Part shown: piece after piece, positions 43,501-51,042 of the stretch
Layout of the letters: every line of letters starts with the position of its first letter
Numbering within the stretch: position 1 is the stretch's first letter
Assembly: GCF_021869765.1 (NCBI RefSeq)
Contig: NZ_CP084580.1
Span: 930,001-994,000 of the forward strand
Source: Chryseobacterium sp. MEBOG06
Lineage (GTDB): Bacteria; Bacteroidota; Bacteroidia; Flavobacteriales; Weeksellaceae
DNA: 64,000 nt
Reading direction: 5' to 3'
The notes under the pieces: generated by a model
What the model saw: only the letters and a program-made list of their open reading frames with translations
What the model was told of the DNA's origin: nothing
The model's database searches: none
Program-made: the position numbers and the translations under genes

Positions 43501-45312
43501 AATATTAAGATGAATGGTAATGATATGGGAGATATTTCCATTTCGGCAACCAACGGTTTCTCTCTGAACGTGTATGATATCGATGTAAAAGTACATTCTG
43601 CGGGGGTTCTTGGAAGTAACAGCCTGAATTTGACAGGAACAGTTAATAATAATACGTCTTCGCCTATTATTGATCTTACAGCAGAAATGCGTGATTTTGA
43701 TCTGTCTTTTACACAGCAGTTTGTACAGACTGTTTTTGGAAATATTCGAGGAAAAGCAACAGGAGATCTTAAGATTAACGGTAAGCTTAATAACCTTGAT
43801 TATAGTGGAGACATTGCTTTAAAAGATTTTGGATTAAAACTTCTGTTTACAGGGGTAGATTATGCATTTGATGATACAGTCATTCAGCTGACTAAAGGAC
43901 TTGCGATTCTCAACAATATTGAAGTGCATGATGGAAGATCGAATTCCAAAGGAAACATCTCCGGTGCGATCCAGTTTGAAACCCTTTCTTCAATGGGAGT
44001 CTCTCTGGTAATGAGAGCAGACAACCTTCTGATGCTTAATACTGCTCAGAAAGATTTTGACCTGTTTTGGGGAAGAGTTTACGGGCAGGGAGACCTTTAT
44101 GTGGATGGGCCGGTTTCAGGACTGAGTATCACAACACCTAATATGAAGGCACTTAACGGAAGTACCTTTACATTTAATTCAAGCTCTACATCCAACGTTG
44201 AAGAGTTTAAAATGCTGAGGTTCCTGAAAGAAGGAAAAGACGGGCTGGTAACGCTGGAAGAAAAGAAAAAGACCGGTGCCAACATGAACATTGACTTCAA
44301 CCTGGCTGTGGATAAAGGGACTACGGTAAATGTACTGGTGGGTGATGATGTGGGGAATATTACGGTAAAAGGAGTTGCAGACCCGCTGAAATTCCAGATG
44401 AACAGACAGGGGAATATCGGTATGAGCGGAACGTATAAAGTAGATAACGGAACATTTGTCTCTAAGGCGATCCTTAATAAAACATTCCAGATTGAGAAAA
44501 ACAGTAGTATAAGGTGGGATGGAGATGCCATGAAGCCTGCATTAGATATCAATGCCAACTATGTAAGAATGGTTTCCAATGTAGGAGAATATCTGAGTAT
44601 GGGAAAACTACAGCCTATCAGCGTCCTGCTGCAGGCTCATATCACCCAGTCGCTGGTAGAACCTAAAATTGACCTGAATGTTACTGCATTGGATGTTTCC
44701 AGCCAGGTGAGAGAGACTTTGGCAGCCAAAATGAGCCAGGAAGGAGAGAAGGTTCTTCAGTTCGGTTCCGTTCTGTTACTGAGTACCTTTAATGTTTCCA
44801 ATTCTGGAGGAGTGGATGTGAATGTTGGAAATGTGGCAGAATCCTCCGGATATAATATACTTCTTAAGCAATTGGGATCTGTTCTTAATACGATGAGTAA
44901 TGAATTCCAGATTGACCTTAATTATGTAAAAGGGGATCAGAGTGCAAGTGTGGCAGACAGAGCCAATGCAGGTGTGAGTGTAGCACTTTCTCCCAGAGTG
45001 AATATCAAAACCGGATTGGGAATTCCATTGTCTAAAACAGACGGTGCCCAGAATAACTATCTTTCTACAGAAGGCTCTGTAGAGTATGACTTTTCTAAGA
45101 AAAACGATGGTACACTTGTTGTGAGGGCATATTCTAAGCCTACAAATATCGGTATGGTAAGTACAAACGGAACTGCTAATCAAGCCTATGGAGGGGGAGT
45201 TGTGTGGAGTAAAAGCTTTAATTCTTTGTTTAAAAAGAAGAAAAAAGACAAAAAAGCCACTGAAACAAAAGGGGAAATAAAAACAGATTCTATAAAATCG
45301 AATGGTAAATAA
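40522..45312 (+). CDS. tamB: TamB-family translocation/assembly module protein
   Basis: 1596 residues from the ATG at 40522; the in-frame extension upstream is antisense to tsaD. N-terminus is a cytoplasmic acidic region with coiled repeats, then a single membrane helix (LLLILFWLGLFLVGSILVVINLP, about residues 75-97), then a very long beta-rich periplasmic part with AsmA-like (LSFNSLTLVNADVKVIT, KGLKVKDYKGF) start. The C-terminal DUF490/TamB domain includes NYVRMVSNVGEYLSMG and QVRETLAAKMSQEGEKVLQFGSVLLLS. In the family it spans the envelope to move lipids or assemble outer-membrane proteins. Lys-rich tail (KKKKKDKKATETKG) at the end. Confidence 0.92.
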   Translation: MAKLENNNENENKKSIAENLGDQVQKTVDNVEGKVRETVKEASELASDAIHHPVETAGEFGKQAMKDVVSYTWWAKLLLILFWLGLFLVGSILVVINLPVTKQWAADQALKIVNQDFKSGFSTESVDVNYFGDVTIKGLKVKDYKGFNFITAREFRADSDWISLAVNAISGSSNSLSFNSLTLVNADVKVITYKGDSISNFVRFTELFDNGKKRDPSKPPFQLNSRVQIIDSKVSIINENSEGEHGKWLTATKFNLKAPNVKVNGPNVSALINNMSFVTSRWGKSHIVDTFSTELSLTKQFLSLKDLTLNTDHTLLQGNIKFNLHDGSWSDFADRVRWDMKIDQGSEISGYDISYFVTNWDNIKPFNLSGTMTGPLNKFHLENFLIRNPDVNIATKTLKVDNLLKGHFSIETKDLSTDFTYKDLKAMMPSFISNKMKNFADDFGKLKYNGTAKVNPDQIYVENGNLMTGIGQAKISKLTLTGYSTAMPKYSGYLDVKDLNTSVITKNKTVGLISGQFDLNGQSFDVNTMRLTTKSKITSVEIMDKTINNLYLDGLLDHKKYNGLITVNDEQAKATIKGLIDFSTSKVAMDVNADVSYLNMNYFTGKPGSQVVSGQVEGKMSMSSINDLTVDVNANNLHFATATQKYDIPTAKLKTFITADGRVIDVDAPGAATGKISGRYSLADLVGMVENGMGRILVGPPPRKLYHGQNFTLNFDVQQGLVNYFLPELKLPHGAVVEGGYDGNSNNLTLNLDAASLKYIMTKEDEITDADKALATSNPDYKIHERKNINKDSAMVDSVKIRINTANLNQQLYAKINRAEYNKNIIKDFELKGSNENGNTLHLATIFKHGSPDDEINEKLKDYAINVDQSTDAAGDYVFKFEPTEVKFNEVTWAVDTSPELNHSITYRKKTGDFDIRNLRVYSDKSALFIKEAQFKSAKDFYVDADINEFAIEKLLDMQSGGNSMDIKGLANGTVKIKMDKSTLQPLVDLNIDNIKMNGNDMGDISISATNGFSLNVYDIDVKVHSAGVLGSNSLNLTGTVNNNTSSPIIDLTAEMRDFDLSFTQQFVQTVFGNIRGKATGDLKINGKLNNLDYSGDIALKDFGLKLLFTGVDYAFDDTVIQLTKGLAILNNIEVHDGRSNSKGNISGAIQFETLSSMGVSLVMRADNLLMLNTAQKDFDLFWGRVYGQGDLYVDGPVSGLSITTPNMKALNGSTFTFNSSSTSNVEEFKMLRFLKEGKDGLVTLEEKKKTGANMNIDFNLAVDKGTTVNVLVGDDVGNITVKGVADPLKFQMNRQGNIGMSGTYKVDNGTFVSKAILNKTFQIEKNSSIRWDGDAMKPALDINANYVRMVSNVGEYLSMGKLQPISVLLQAHITQSLVEPKIDLNVTALDVSSQVRETLAAKMSQEGEKVLQFGSVLLLSTFNVSNSGGVDVNVGNVAESSGYNILLKQLGSVLNTMSNEFQIDLNYVKGDQSASVADRANAGVSVALSPRVNIKTGLGIPLSKTDGAQNNYLSTEGSVEYDFSKKNDGTLVVRAYSKPTNIGMVSTNGTANQAYGGGVVWSKSFNSLFKKKKKDKKATETKGEIKTDSIKSNGK

Positions 45313-45394
45313 TTAGAATATTTTAATGATTTTTATCATCTGTGTTAATTATTGTTAATATTTGATATATATTTTTTAGTTAAATTATTTTTCG

Positions 45395-45402
45395 TAAATT
45401 TG
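45395..45402 (+). promoter_or_regulatory. -7 box upstream of the Lrp regulator
   Basis: TAAATTTG matches TAnnTTTG exactly, 44 bases before the ATG; an upstream TTG at plausible distance is not clear. Confidence 0.5.
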
Positions 45403-45446
45403 CAAAAAATACATAGATTTTTTAAAGAAATTGTAATTTAACTAAT

Positions 45447-45917
45447 ATGAACTATCAACTGGACGAAATAGACAAGAAAATTCTTGATTTCTTAGTAGAA
45501 AACACAAGAATGCCTTTTACTGAAATTGCAAAGCAGATGGACGTTTCTGCTGGAACAATTCACGTAAGAGTGAAAAAGATGGAAGATGCAGGTATTATTT
45601 TGGGATCATCTCTTAACATCGATTATGGTAAGCTGGACTATCACTTTACAGCTTTCATCGGAATCCTTTTGACAAAATCCAACCGTACTCAGGAAGTATT
45701 GAAAGAATTGTCAACTATTCCTAACGTAATCGAAGCGAGTGTTATTTCCGGAAAATATAATATTTTCTGTAAAGTAAGAGCAAAGAATACAGAAGATGCC
45801 AAGAGAATTATTTATCAGATTGATGACATTCAGGATGTAATGAGGACTGAAAGTATGATCTCTATGGAAGAGTATTTAAGCGACAAAAATAGATTGATCA
45901 ACGCGATCTCTATTTAA
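45447..45917 (+). CDS. Lrp/AsnC-family transcriptional regulator
   Basis: 156 residues. N-terminal winged helix (DEIDKKILDFLVENTRMPFTEIAKQMDVSAGTIHVRVKKMEDAGII) followed by the RAM ligand-binding domain (YGKLDYHFTAFIGILL, then VIEASVISGKYNIFCKVRAK). Binds DNA as an octamer-type particle and senses an amino acid in the family. No adjacent amino-acid gene, so target unknown. Ends in a hairpin. Confidence 0.95.
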   Translation: MNYQLDEIDKKILDFLVENTRMPFTEIAKQMDVSAGTIHVRVKKMEDAGIILGSSLNIDYGKLDYHFTAFIGILLTKSNRTQEVLKELSTIPNVIEASVISGKYNIFCKVRAKNTEDAKRIIYQIDDIQDVMRTESMISMEEYLSDKNRLINAISI

Positions 45918-45943
45918 TTCAAATTTTAAACGAATAACTATAA

Positions 45944-45978
45944 AAGAACTTATGAAATCTCTCATAAGTTCTTTATTT
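45944..45978 (+). terminator. Terminator after the Lrp gene
   Basis: AAGAACTTATGA-AATC-TCTCATAAGTTCTT followed by TATTTTT. Confidence 0.85.
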
Positions 45979-45985
45979 TTGTACT

Positions 45986-46363
45986 ATGGAAGAATACAGC
46001 TATTTTGACGAGGATCCGAAGAAAGGATGGGGATTTATACTGGCCTTTGCAGCCTTGATGTTGTTTACAATAATGGGATTGGGAATTGATGGTGATGAAT
46101 ATTTGCAGCACGAATACCTTCAGATCCCAAGATGGTATTTTTATGTTATTTTTTCAATTGATGTATTGATGATGGTTGGCCTGGTCCTGATGTTCTTTTA
46201 TCGTAAAGTAGGGATCTTTATGTTTCCGGCTTTACTGGTAATGCATTTCTTTATGCACAATTACTATCTGTCTACATTTTTGTACACAGATGTTACGAAC
46301 CTTTTCCTTTTCACAGGATTTGGGATGCTGGCCATTATTCCAAAATGGAAGTTTTTCAGATAA
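45986..46363 (+). CDS. Small membrane protein, unknown
   Basis: 125 residues with four likely membrane spans (ILAFAALMLFTIMGLGI, YVIFSIDVLMMVGLVLMFF, FMFPALLVMHFFMHNYYL, LFLFTGFGMLAIIP). Starts 7 bases after the preceding terminator hairpin, so it has its own promoter. No family recognised. Confidence 0.7.
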   Translation: MEEYSYFDEDPKKGWGFILAFAALMLFTIMGLGIDGDEYLQHEYLQIPRWYFYVIFSIDVLMMVGLVLMFFYRKVGIFMFPALLVMHFFMHNYYLSTFLYTDVTNLFLFTGFGMLAIIPKWKFFR

Positions 46364-46380
46364 TTACACATACCATAATA

Positions 46381-46417
46381 AAAAACAGCCTTTAAATATT
46401 ATTTAAAGGCTGTTTTT
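46381..46417. terminator. Bidirectional terminator between 45986 gene and cluster B
   Basis: AAAAACAGCCTTTAAAT-ATT-ATTTAAAGGCTGTTTTT, a 17-bp stem with T tracts on both strands. Confidence 0.9.
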
Positions 46418-46568
46418 CCAGGCTGCAATAAATAAATGAGCCTTTGGGTGTTAAAGAATATTTGGAGCGATTATACACACTGTACTTTGGTTTAGACCGT
46501 GCAGCCATCCATAATCCTATAATGAGAACCAATATGATTTCAACAACAGAACCGATTGTAATATTCAT
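46392..46568 (-). CDS. Possible small single-span membrane protein downstream of gwsS
   Basis: 58 residues, ATG at 46568, 13 bases after the gwsS stop. It begins MNITIGSVVEIILVLIIGLW, a clear membrane helix, then a basic tail (ARSKPKYSVYNRSKY). The 3' end runs into the terminator stem. Same strand and close spacing suggest a last operon member. No counterpart after the gwsS of cluster A, so it could be fortuitous. Confidence 0.4.
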   Translation of the reverse strand: MNITIGSVVEIILVLIIGLWMAARSKPKYSVYNRSKYSLTPKGSFIYCSLEKQPLNNI

Positions 46569-46581
46569 ATTTTCTTCCTGC

Positions 46582-47601
46582 CTATTCTTCCCACGTGCAG
46601 GTGTAAGGATTGTAGCTGCATTTTAATGGTTTTGAAATGTCCAGCCCTTTTTTATTGTGGTGAGTATTTTCTGTATACGCTCTGCAATCGGTACAGACAT
46701 ATCTGAACTCACAATCTTTACACACTTCTATATAGTCTTTGGTGAGATTCCAGTATTTTTTGAATCTGTTTTGGTTCAGGATTTCTTCAAGACTGTGATG
46801 CTGAATATTTCCAAAGCTTTCCGGCATCAGCGGACAGTTTTTAATATTGCCGTTTCTGTCGATCCCCATCTTTTTATGCAGGCAGGAATTGTGATGGACG
46901 GCTTCCAGGACTTTGGGAAGGTTAGTGTTAAAATATTTCACATTTATTTTGCCACAGGCTGATATTTTTAGGTCTTCTTTGATGTATTGTATAGAAAATC
47001 TATATTCTTCTTTGGTTTTGAATGGTTTTTGCGGACAACCATAAAAAACAAAACTATAAATTCGCCTTGTATTCTTATGAAGCTGCTGGATGAAAAACTC
47101 ATCGATTTTTTGATGAAATGGCGAAAATATTTCTATTCCGGACAATACTGAACTTTCAAATATTTTATCAATTTCTATTAAATCTTCCGCGCTTAATGGC
47201 GCAGTACTGTAAAGCGTCAGATGCTGTATTCCCAGACTTTCTACGGAAGGTCTAATTTTTTTAATGAGATCAATATTTTCTGTTTCGATAAAAATATTTG
47301 TGATCCTGCTTGGTTCCAGATACTCTAATGAAAGAGGCGGGAAATTTTTGTCCCAATCATTTTCTGTGACAAAACCATATTCCTTTTCCAGTAAAAGGCT
47401 GAGATAGTCATTAAAGATTTCTACGGATTCTTTATCGTAGTTTTTCCGGATATCCTCAATAGAAAGACTTTTCAGCTCTTCTACGATCTCATACAACTCT
47501 AAAGGATACAGCTCTGATACATTTCGCTGTAAATCGGAAATCAGAATTCTGCAGGCTCCCTTGGTGATCTGGATGTTACTGAATAGATTAAAATATTTCA
47601 T
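46582..47601 (-). CDS. gwsS: Grasp-with-spasm SPASM-domain peptide maturase, cluster B
   Basis: 339 residues, paralogue of the cluster A gene. The C-terminal SPASM array is well conserved: CLHKKMGIDRNGNIKNCPLM, FKKYWNLTKDYIEVCKDC, EFRYVCTDCRAY, LKCSYNPYTCTWEE. The N-terminal half is diverged and has no radical-SAM CxxxCxxC. Its ATG overlaps the stop of the microprotein gene (ATGA), so translation is coupled. Expected to act with the ATP-grasp encoded upstream on the precursor at 49642. Confidence 0.88.
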   Translation of the reverse strand: MKYFNLFSNIQITKGACRILISDLQRNVSELYPLELYEIVEELKSLSIEDIRKNYDKESVEIFNDYLSLLLEKEYGFVTENDWDKNFPPLSLEYLEPSRITNIFIETENIDLIKKIRPSVESLGIQHLTLYSTAPLSAEDLIEIDKIFESSVLSGIEIFSPFHQKIDEFFIQQLHKNTRRIYSFVFYGCPQKPFKTKEEYRFSIQYIKEDLKISACGKINVKYFNTNLPKVLEAVHHNSCLHKKMGIDRNGNIKNCPLMPESFGNIQHHSLEEILNQNRFKKYWNLTKDYIEVCKDCEFRYVCTDCRAYTENTHHNKKGLDISKPLKCSYNPYTCTWEE

Positions 47602-47777
47602 GATAACCGGGTGAGGGGTTTTTGAGGTTTTTCTCTTATGTGAAAATTACTTTGATATTTTTCACAATCTAAAACATAGACGATATCATTTCCTTTTTTA
47701 AGTTTCTGATTACGAAAAGTTTCAATATGCTTGAACGTGAGGGGTAATTTGTTCGTTTCTGTTACTTTGATTTTCAT
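47598..47777 (-). CDS. Conserved microprotein between ATP-grasp and SPASM genes, cluster B
   Basis: 59 residues. ATG at 47777 overlaps the gwsG stop (ATGA) and its TGA overlaps the gwsS ATG, so it is tightly coupled to both neighbours. It begins MKIKVTETNKLPLTF and contains NQKLKKGNDIVYVLDCEKYQ, matching the cluster A microprotein in MKI, K.P, Q.LKK.N and YV...Y. This overlap pattern is strong evidence that it is translated. Unknown family; a partner or recognition factor for the maturation complex is a reasonable guess. Confidence 0.78.
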   Translation of the reverse strand: MKIKVTETNKLPLTFKHIETFRNQKLKKGNDIVYVLDCEKYQSNFHIREKPQKPLTRLS

Positions 47778-48679
47778 AAATATTCTGCAATTTCTTTATC
47801 CAGCGAATAGTTGCATATATTGGAGAGTCCGAGGAATTGCCCAATTGCATTGACTTCCAAAAAGTAATATCTTCCATCTTTACCTTTTATAAAATCTAAT
47901 GAACCACAATTTAAATCCAGGGTTTGCATCAGTAGATCAATTTTTTCTTCAACATCATAAGGAAGGTCATAAGGAACATTTCTATTAGGCTTTTCTAAAT
48001 TGTATTTCCTGAAATCTGTTTTGGTTTGTTCATCGTTCTGAGAGAAAATGGCCATCGAGTGGCATTTTCCGTTCAGATAGAAGGTTCTTATTTCAAATTC
48101 TTTTTCAATTTGCTCCTGAAAGAAAGTGATAAAGAAATCTTTTTTCTCTTTTTGCTGTATAGTTGTAGTGTACATAATACCGTTTAAATCTTTATCTATA
48201 TCGTCCAATATTGGGTTTCCGCCAATTGTTTTGATAATGGTATTATGTAGAGATACCTGATTGGTATTGTCTGCCAGAAAGTATTCAGGAACCTCTAAAC
48301 CTGCTTTTTTAGCCTGTTCCAATACCAGCAGCTTATTAATATCGCTGTTACTTTCTTTATTGATATGTTTTTTAGATTCCAGCGTTTTTCTTACATAATC
48401 TTCCAGCCAATGCTGTACTTCATTCATATGAGCATTCACAGAATGATTGTCACATCGCAGACGTTTGATTTTTAACCTGCCTCTTCGATACCATACACTG
48501 CTTATTTCACTCAGGAAAAAAGTGTTTCTGTTACTTTCTAAAAAGATTTTTTTGTTTTCAACTTTAATTTCAAAAATTTCATCCTCATGTATACGGATAA
48601 ATTTCTTTTTCATTTCAAGGAGCCATTCAATAATTTTTACGGTTGTCCTTTCATTGTTGTTGGAAATAATAAGGATCAT
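47774..48679 (-). CDS. gwsG: Grasp-with-spasm ATP-grasp peptide ligase, cluster B
   Basis: 301 residues. Same family as the cluster A enzyme: SVWYRRGRLKIK near residues 62-73, TTTIQQKEKKDFFITFFQ, FEIRTFYLNGKCHSMAIFSQ, and the metal-site end SLDFIKGKDGRYYFLEVNAIGQF. It is expected to condense acidic with Ser/Thr/Lys side chains in the core peptide. Its ATG overlaps the stop of the upstream lipoprotein gene. Confidence 0.9.
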   Translation of the reverse strand: MILIISNNNERTTVKIIEWLLEMKKKFIRIHEDEIFEIKVENKKIFLESNRNTFFLSEISSVWYRRGRLKIKRLRCDNHSVNAHMNEVQHWLEDYVRKTLESKKHINKESNSDINKLLVLEQAKKAGLEVPEYFLADNTNQVSLHNTIIKTIGGNPILDDIDKDLNGIMYTTTIQQKEKKDFFITFFQEQIEKEFEIRTFYLNGKCHSMAIFSQNDEQTKTDFRKYNLEKPNRNVPYDLPYDVEEKIDLLMQTLDLNCGSLDFIKGKDGRYYFLEVNAIGQFLGLSNICNYSLDKEIAEYL

Positions 48680-49542
48680 TTTTTAAAGTAATCTTTTGTG
48701 ATTTTAGAAGAATGTTTAATACTAGGTATACCTATTTTTTTTCTTTCCTGATCAGCTTTTATTGTATCTACAATAGCATCATAGCTTAGGTAAATACCAT
48801 ATAGTATTCCTTTCTTACTGATTTGCAGATTGTGTCGATCTACCATATTGGCGTAGTCTTTGGGAATGCAGTCTCCGGATTTTATATATTCAAGCATTTT
48901 TGCTTTGAAATATGGATATTCTTTTGAATTTACCATATGGCTGAACAAGGGATGCATGGGCATAAATACCCCATCATTTCCAATAAGTCCTATTTTTTGT
49001 ATCGAAGGATAGCCATAATGTTCAAAGGTCCATTTCAAAAGTTCTGCATTTATTCTGTCGTTCTTTTCCATACGCTGAGGATTTCTTCGGCCTTCAGCCT
49101 GATCACGGATAAAAGCAATACTGAAAGAATCTACAAGCCGTTTATTCAAACCTTTTTTCCAGTCTGCAATTCTCTGTTTCACTTCAGTGCTGTCTATACC
49201 GTATTTTTGGAACAGACTGAAGTAATTTTTTTCCGACCCTTCATAAGGAGCAATCAAAGGGATAAGCTTGTAAAGACTTTTCTTTCCGCCGAAATTTTTT
49301 TGATATTGATCTGCCAGTTTGATGTACGTCTCATATTCTTTAATGCGTTCCTGATTTTTAGGGTTGTATTTTTTAAACAGTTTTCTGTATTGCTTTATAG
49401 CTTTCTCGGGTTGGCTAGCAATCCGAAAAAGGCTATCAATTTCATTCACTCTGTTATAATAAACAATATAATCATTGCTTTTGCAGGAAAGAACAATAGA
49501 AATAATGATGAATAGATATATCAAAATGGAATTTCGTTTCAT
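48676..49542 (-). CDS. DUF6624-like lipoprotein in cluster B
   Basis: 288 residues. N-terminal membrane segment with lipobox (IISIVLSCKSND, Cys20), so it is anchored in the envelope. C-terminal half has the DUF6624 pattern: FIRDQAEGRRN, a WTFEHYGYPSIQKIGLIGNDGVFMPMHPLF block, then DRHNLQISKKGILYG. Members are often found beside peptide or toxin genes in Bacteroidota. It occupies the slot between precursor and ATP-grasp, where cluster A has an unrelated exported protein. Possible immunity or export role; unproven. Confidence 0.72.
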   Translation of the reverse strand: MKRNSILIYLFIIISIVLSCKSNDYIVYYNRVNEIDSLFRIASQPEKAIKQYRKLFKKYNPKNQERIKEYETYIKLADQYQKNFGGKKSLYKLIPLIAPYEGSEKNYFSLFQKYGIDSTEVKQRIADWKKGLNKRLVDSFSIAFIRDQAEGRRNPQRMEKNDRINAELLKWTFEHYGYPSIQKIGLIGNDGVFMPMHPLFSHMVNSKEYPYFKAKMLEYIKSGDCIPKDYANMVDRHNLQISKKGILYGIYLSYDAIVDTIKADQERKKIGIPSIKHSSKITKDYFKK

Positions 49543-49590
49543 TATATAATCAGTTTTATTCAGTCAATAAGATTCTTTTAGTTTATAAAA

Positions 49591-49608
49591 GGAGGAAATA
49601 ATTCCTCC
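49591..49608 (-). terminator. Attenuator-like hairpin after the precursor gene
   Basis: On the minus strand GGAGGAATTATTTCCTCC then TTTTAT, between the precursor stop and the lipoprotein start. Likely lets the precursor be made in excess of the enzymes. Confidence 0.6.
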
Positions 49609-49641
49609 CTTACATAATATGTATTTACTTTGTTATTGAGT

Positions 49642-49827
49642 TTAGCCGATGTATAAAGTTGATTTGCGTTCATGATCAACCCATGTTTCTTTATCATATA
49701 CTTCTCCATTATTTGTAGAAACATAGTTGATTGCAGATTCTCCACCACCTTTGATAGATTGTAGACTTTTCATTTTTTTGTTTTCTAAAGAAGAGAAATT
49801 GCTCTTCATTCCATTTAATTTTTTCAT
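49642..49827 (-). CDS. gwsP: Grasp-with-spasm precursor peptide, cluster B
   Basis: 61 residues. Leader (NGMKSNFSSLENKKMKSLQS) ends in a IKGGGE double-glycine site. The core ESAINYVSTNNGEVYDKET then WVDHERKSTLYIG is rich in Ser/Thr/Lys and Asp/Glu, the residues linked in graspetides. First gene of the cluster. Confidence 0.78.
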   Translation of the reverse strand: MKKLNGMKSNFSSLENKKMKSLQSIKGGGESAINYVSTNNGEVYDKETWVDHERKSTLYIG

Positions 49828-50483
49828 TTTGATAATTTTTTAGTGTTATATAAAATTATTTGTGTCATACAATCCCTGACATTGGGGTGAATTATTCTCA
49901 TGTTTATCATGCACTGTACATATACAATTTAAAGATGTAGAATAAATTTCGTCAACGTTGATGTTTTCAAAACTATAAATAATTAGATCATTTTAAAGTG
50001 ACAATTATTGTATATTATGTGCAGATTTCTGTATTGATTTTACTGGTTTATCCATGTATTTTGTACACATTCAGATCAGAAAACTGTAGTGAGATTTAAT
50101 AGAATGCCAAAAATCAAAGTAACTGAAAAAAAGGGGCTGTCGAAAAGGAGTAAAATATTAATCAATACAATCAGGAATACTAATATTTTCTATTGTACAC
50201 AATAATCCATTATCTACGATAGTCGTACAATTATTATAGGCAAGTATAAAAATCGTATTTTCAGATTGTCTGTTTCAACAATTAAAGTAAGGAATTTGTC
50301 CTCATTTTTTACAATACTAATGATATGATTCTCTGACTGCTCATGTGTAGCAATGAAAACAAGCATTAATTACAAAATGATATAGCCATAATCATGAAAC
50401 TGGCTATACTTTTATGAAATATAACATACTAATTTGGTAGGATAAGGGTATTTTTACCGCCCATTTTAAAATAGAAGAGGAAT
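49828..50483. other. Long intergenic region between divergent operons
   Basis: Contains the promoters of cluster B (minus) and of the immunity-like genes (plus), not resolved to base level. Within it lies a frameshifted small minus-strand gene (see 50158). Confidence 0.4.
50158..50366 (-). pseudogene. Frameshifted small gene of unknown family
   Basis: Minus strand opens MLVFIATHEQSENHIISIVK and NEDKFLTLIVETDNLK, then the coherent continuation lies one frame over: NTIFILAYNNCTTIVDNG then LLCTIENISIPDCID-stop. A one-base slip in the A run near 50262 would join them to about 69 residues. Either a pseudogene or a sequencing artefact. Confidence 0.35.
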
Positions 50484-51014
50484 ATGGATTTTGAAATTTT
50501 GAAAGGGCAGATAGAAAATGCCGCTAAAAAAGCCTTCTTGGAAATGTATGAAAAACATGGTACAGAAGGTATCTGCAGTTTTGCATTGTATAGTGATGAA
50601 GGAGCTATGACGGTATGTCCTGCAACCAATACTTTAGAGATGCTTGAAACAGTGGATGAGGATGATATTCTTTATTACAAATATGAGCCTGCTGAATGGG
50701 CTTATGAAATGGAAGGTGCTCATCATGAGTTTGAGGAAATTTGTACCCGGCTGAGAGCCGCGCTTGATGAGAATGAAGAAGATGATCAATGGTTTGGGGA
50801 TTTTCAGGCCCAGCTGTATTCTACATGTATTGAAGTGCTGGAAAAGCTTAAAGATGAGAACTTTTTTACACAGATCACAGGCAAAGATATTTTCGTCACC
50901 TTTACAGTTTCAGACTATGAATTTCAAAATGAGGATCTGGAAAAGATCATTATCAGACTAAATGATAATGAATATAAAAATGAATATCTGGAGTGGATGG
51001 CCACATGGCATTAA
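50484..51014 (+). CDS. DUF4303 protein, possible immunity protein
   Basis: 176 residues, acidic, soluble. Conserved DUF4303 pattern: ILKGQIENAAKKAFLEMYE, then ICSFALYSDEGAMTVCPATNT, then YKYEPAEWAYEMEGAHHEF. The family is frequently found in immunity loci of polymorphic toxin systems. First of five tightly spaced genes, all on the plus strand. Confidence 0.8.
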   Translation: MDFEILKGQIENAAKKAFLEMYEKHGTEGICSFALYSDEGAMTVCPATNTLEMLETVDEDDILYYKYEPAEWAYEMEGAHHEFEEICTRLRAALDENEEDDQWFGDFQAQLYSTCIEVLEKLKDENFFTQITGKDIFVTFTVSDYEFQNEDLEKIIIRLNDNEYKNEYLEWMATWH

Positions 51015-51042
51015 AGAATAAAACAACACCTTATTATATAAT

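Noticed and set aside
46444..46626. Plus-strand frame of 60 residues between 45986 gene and gwsS
   Set aside because: Antisense to the small membrane frame and the end of gwsS; no signal of its own.
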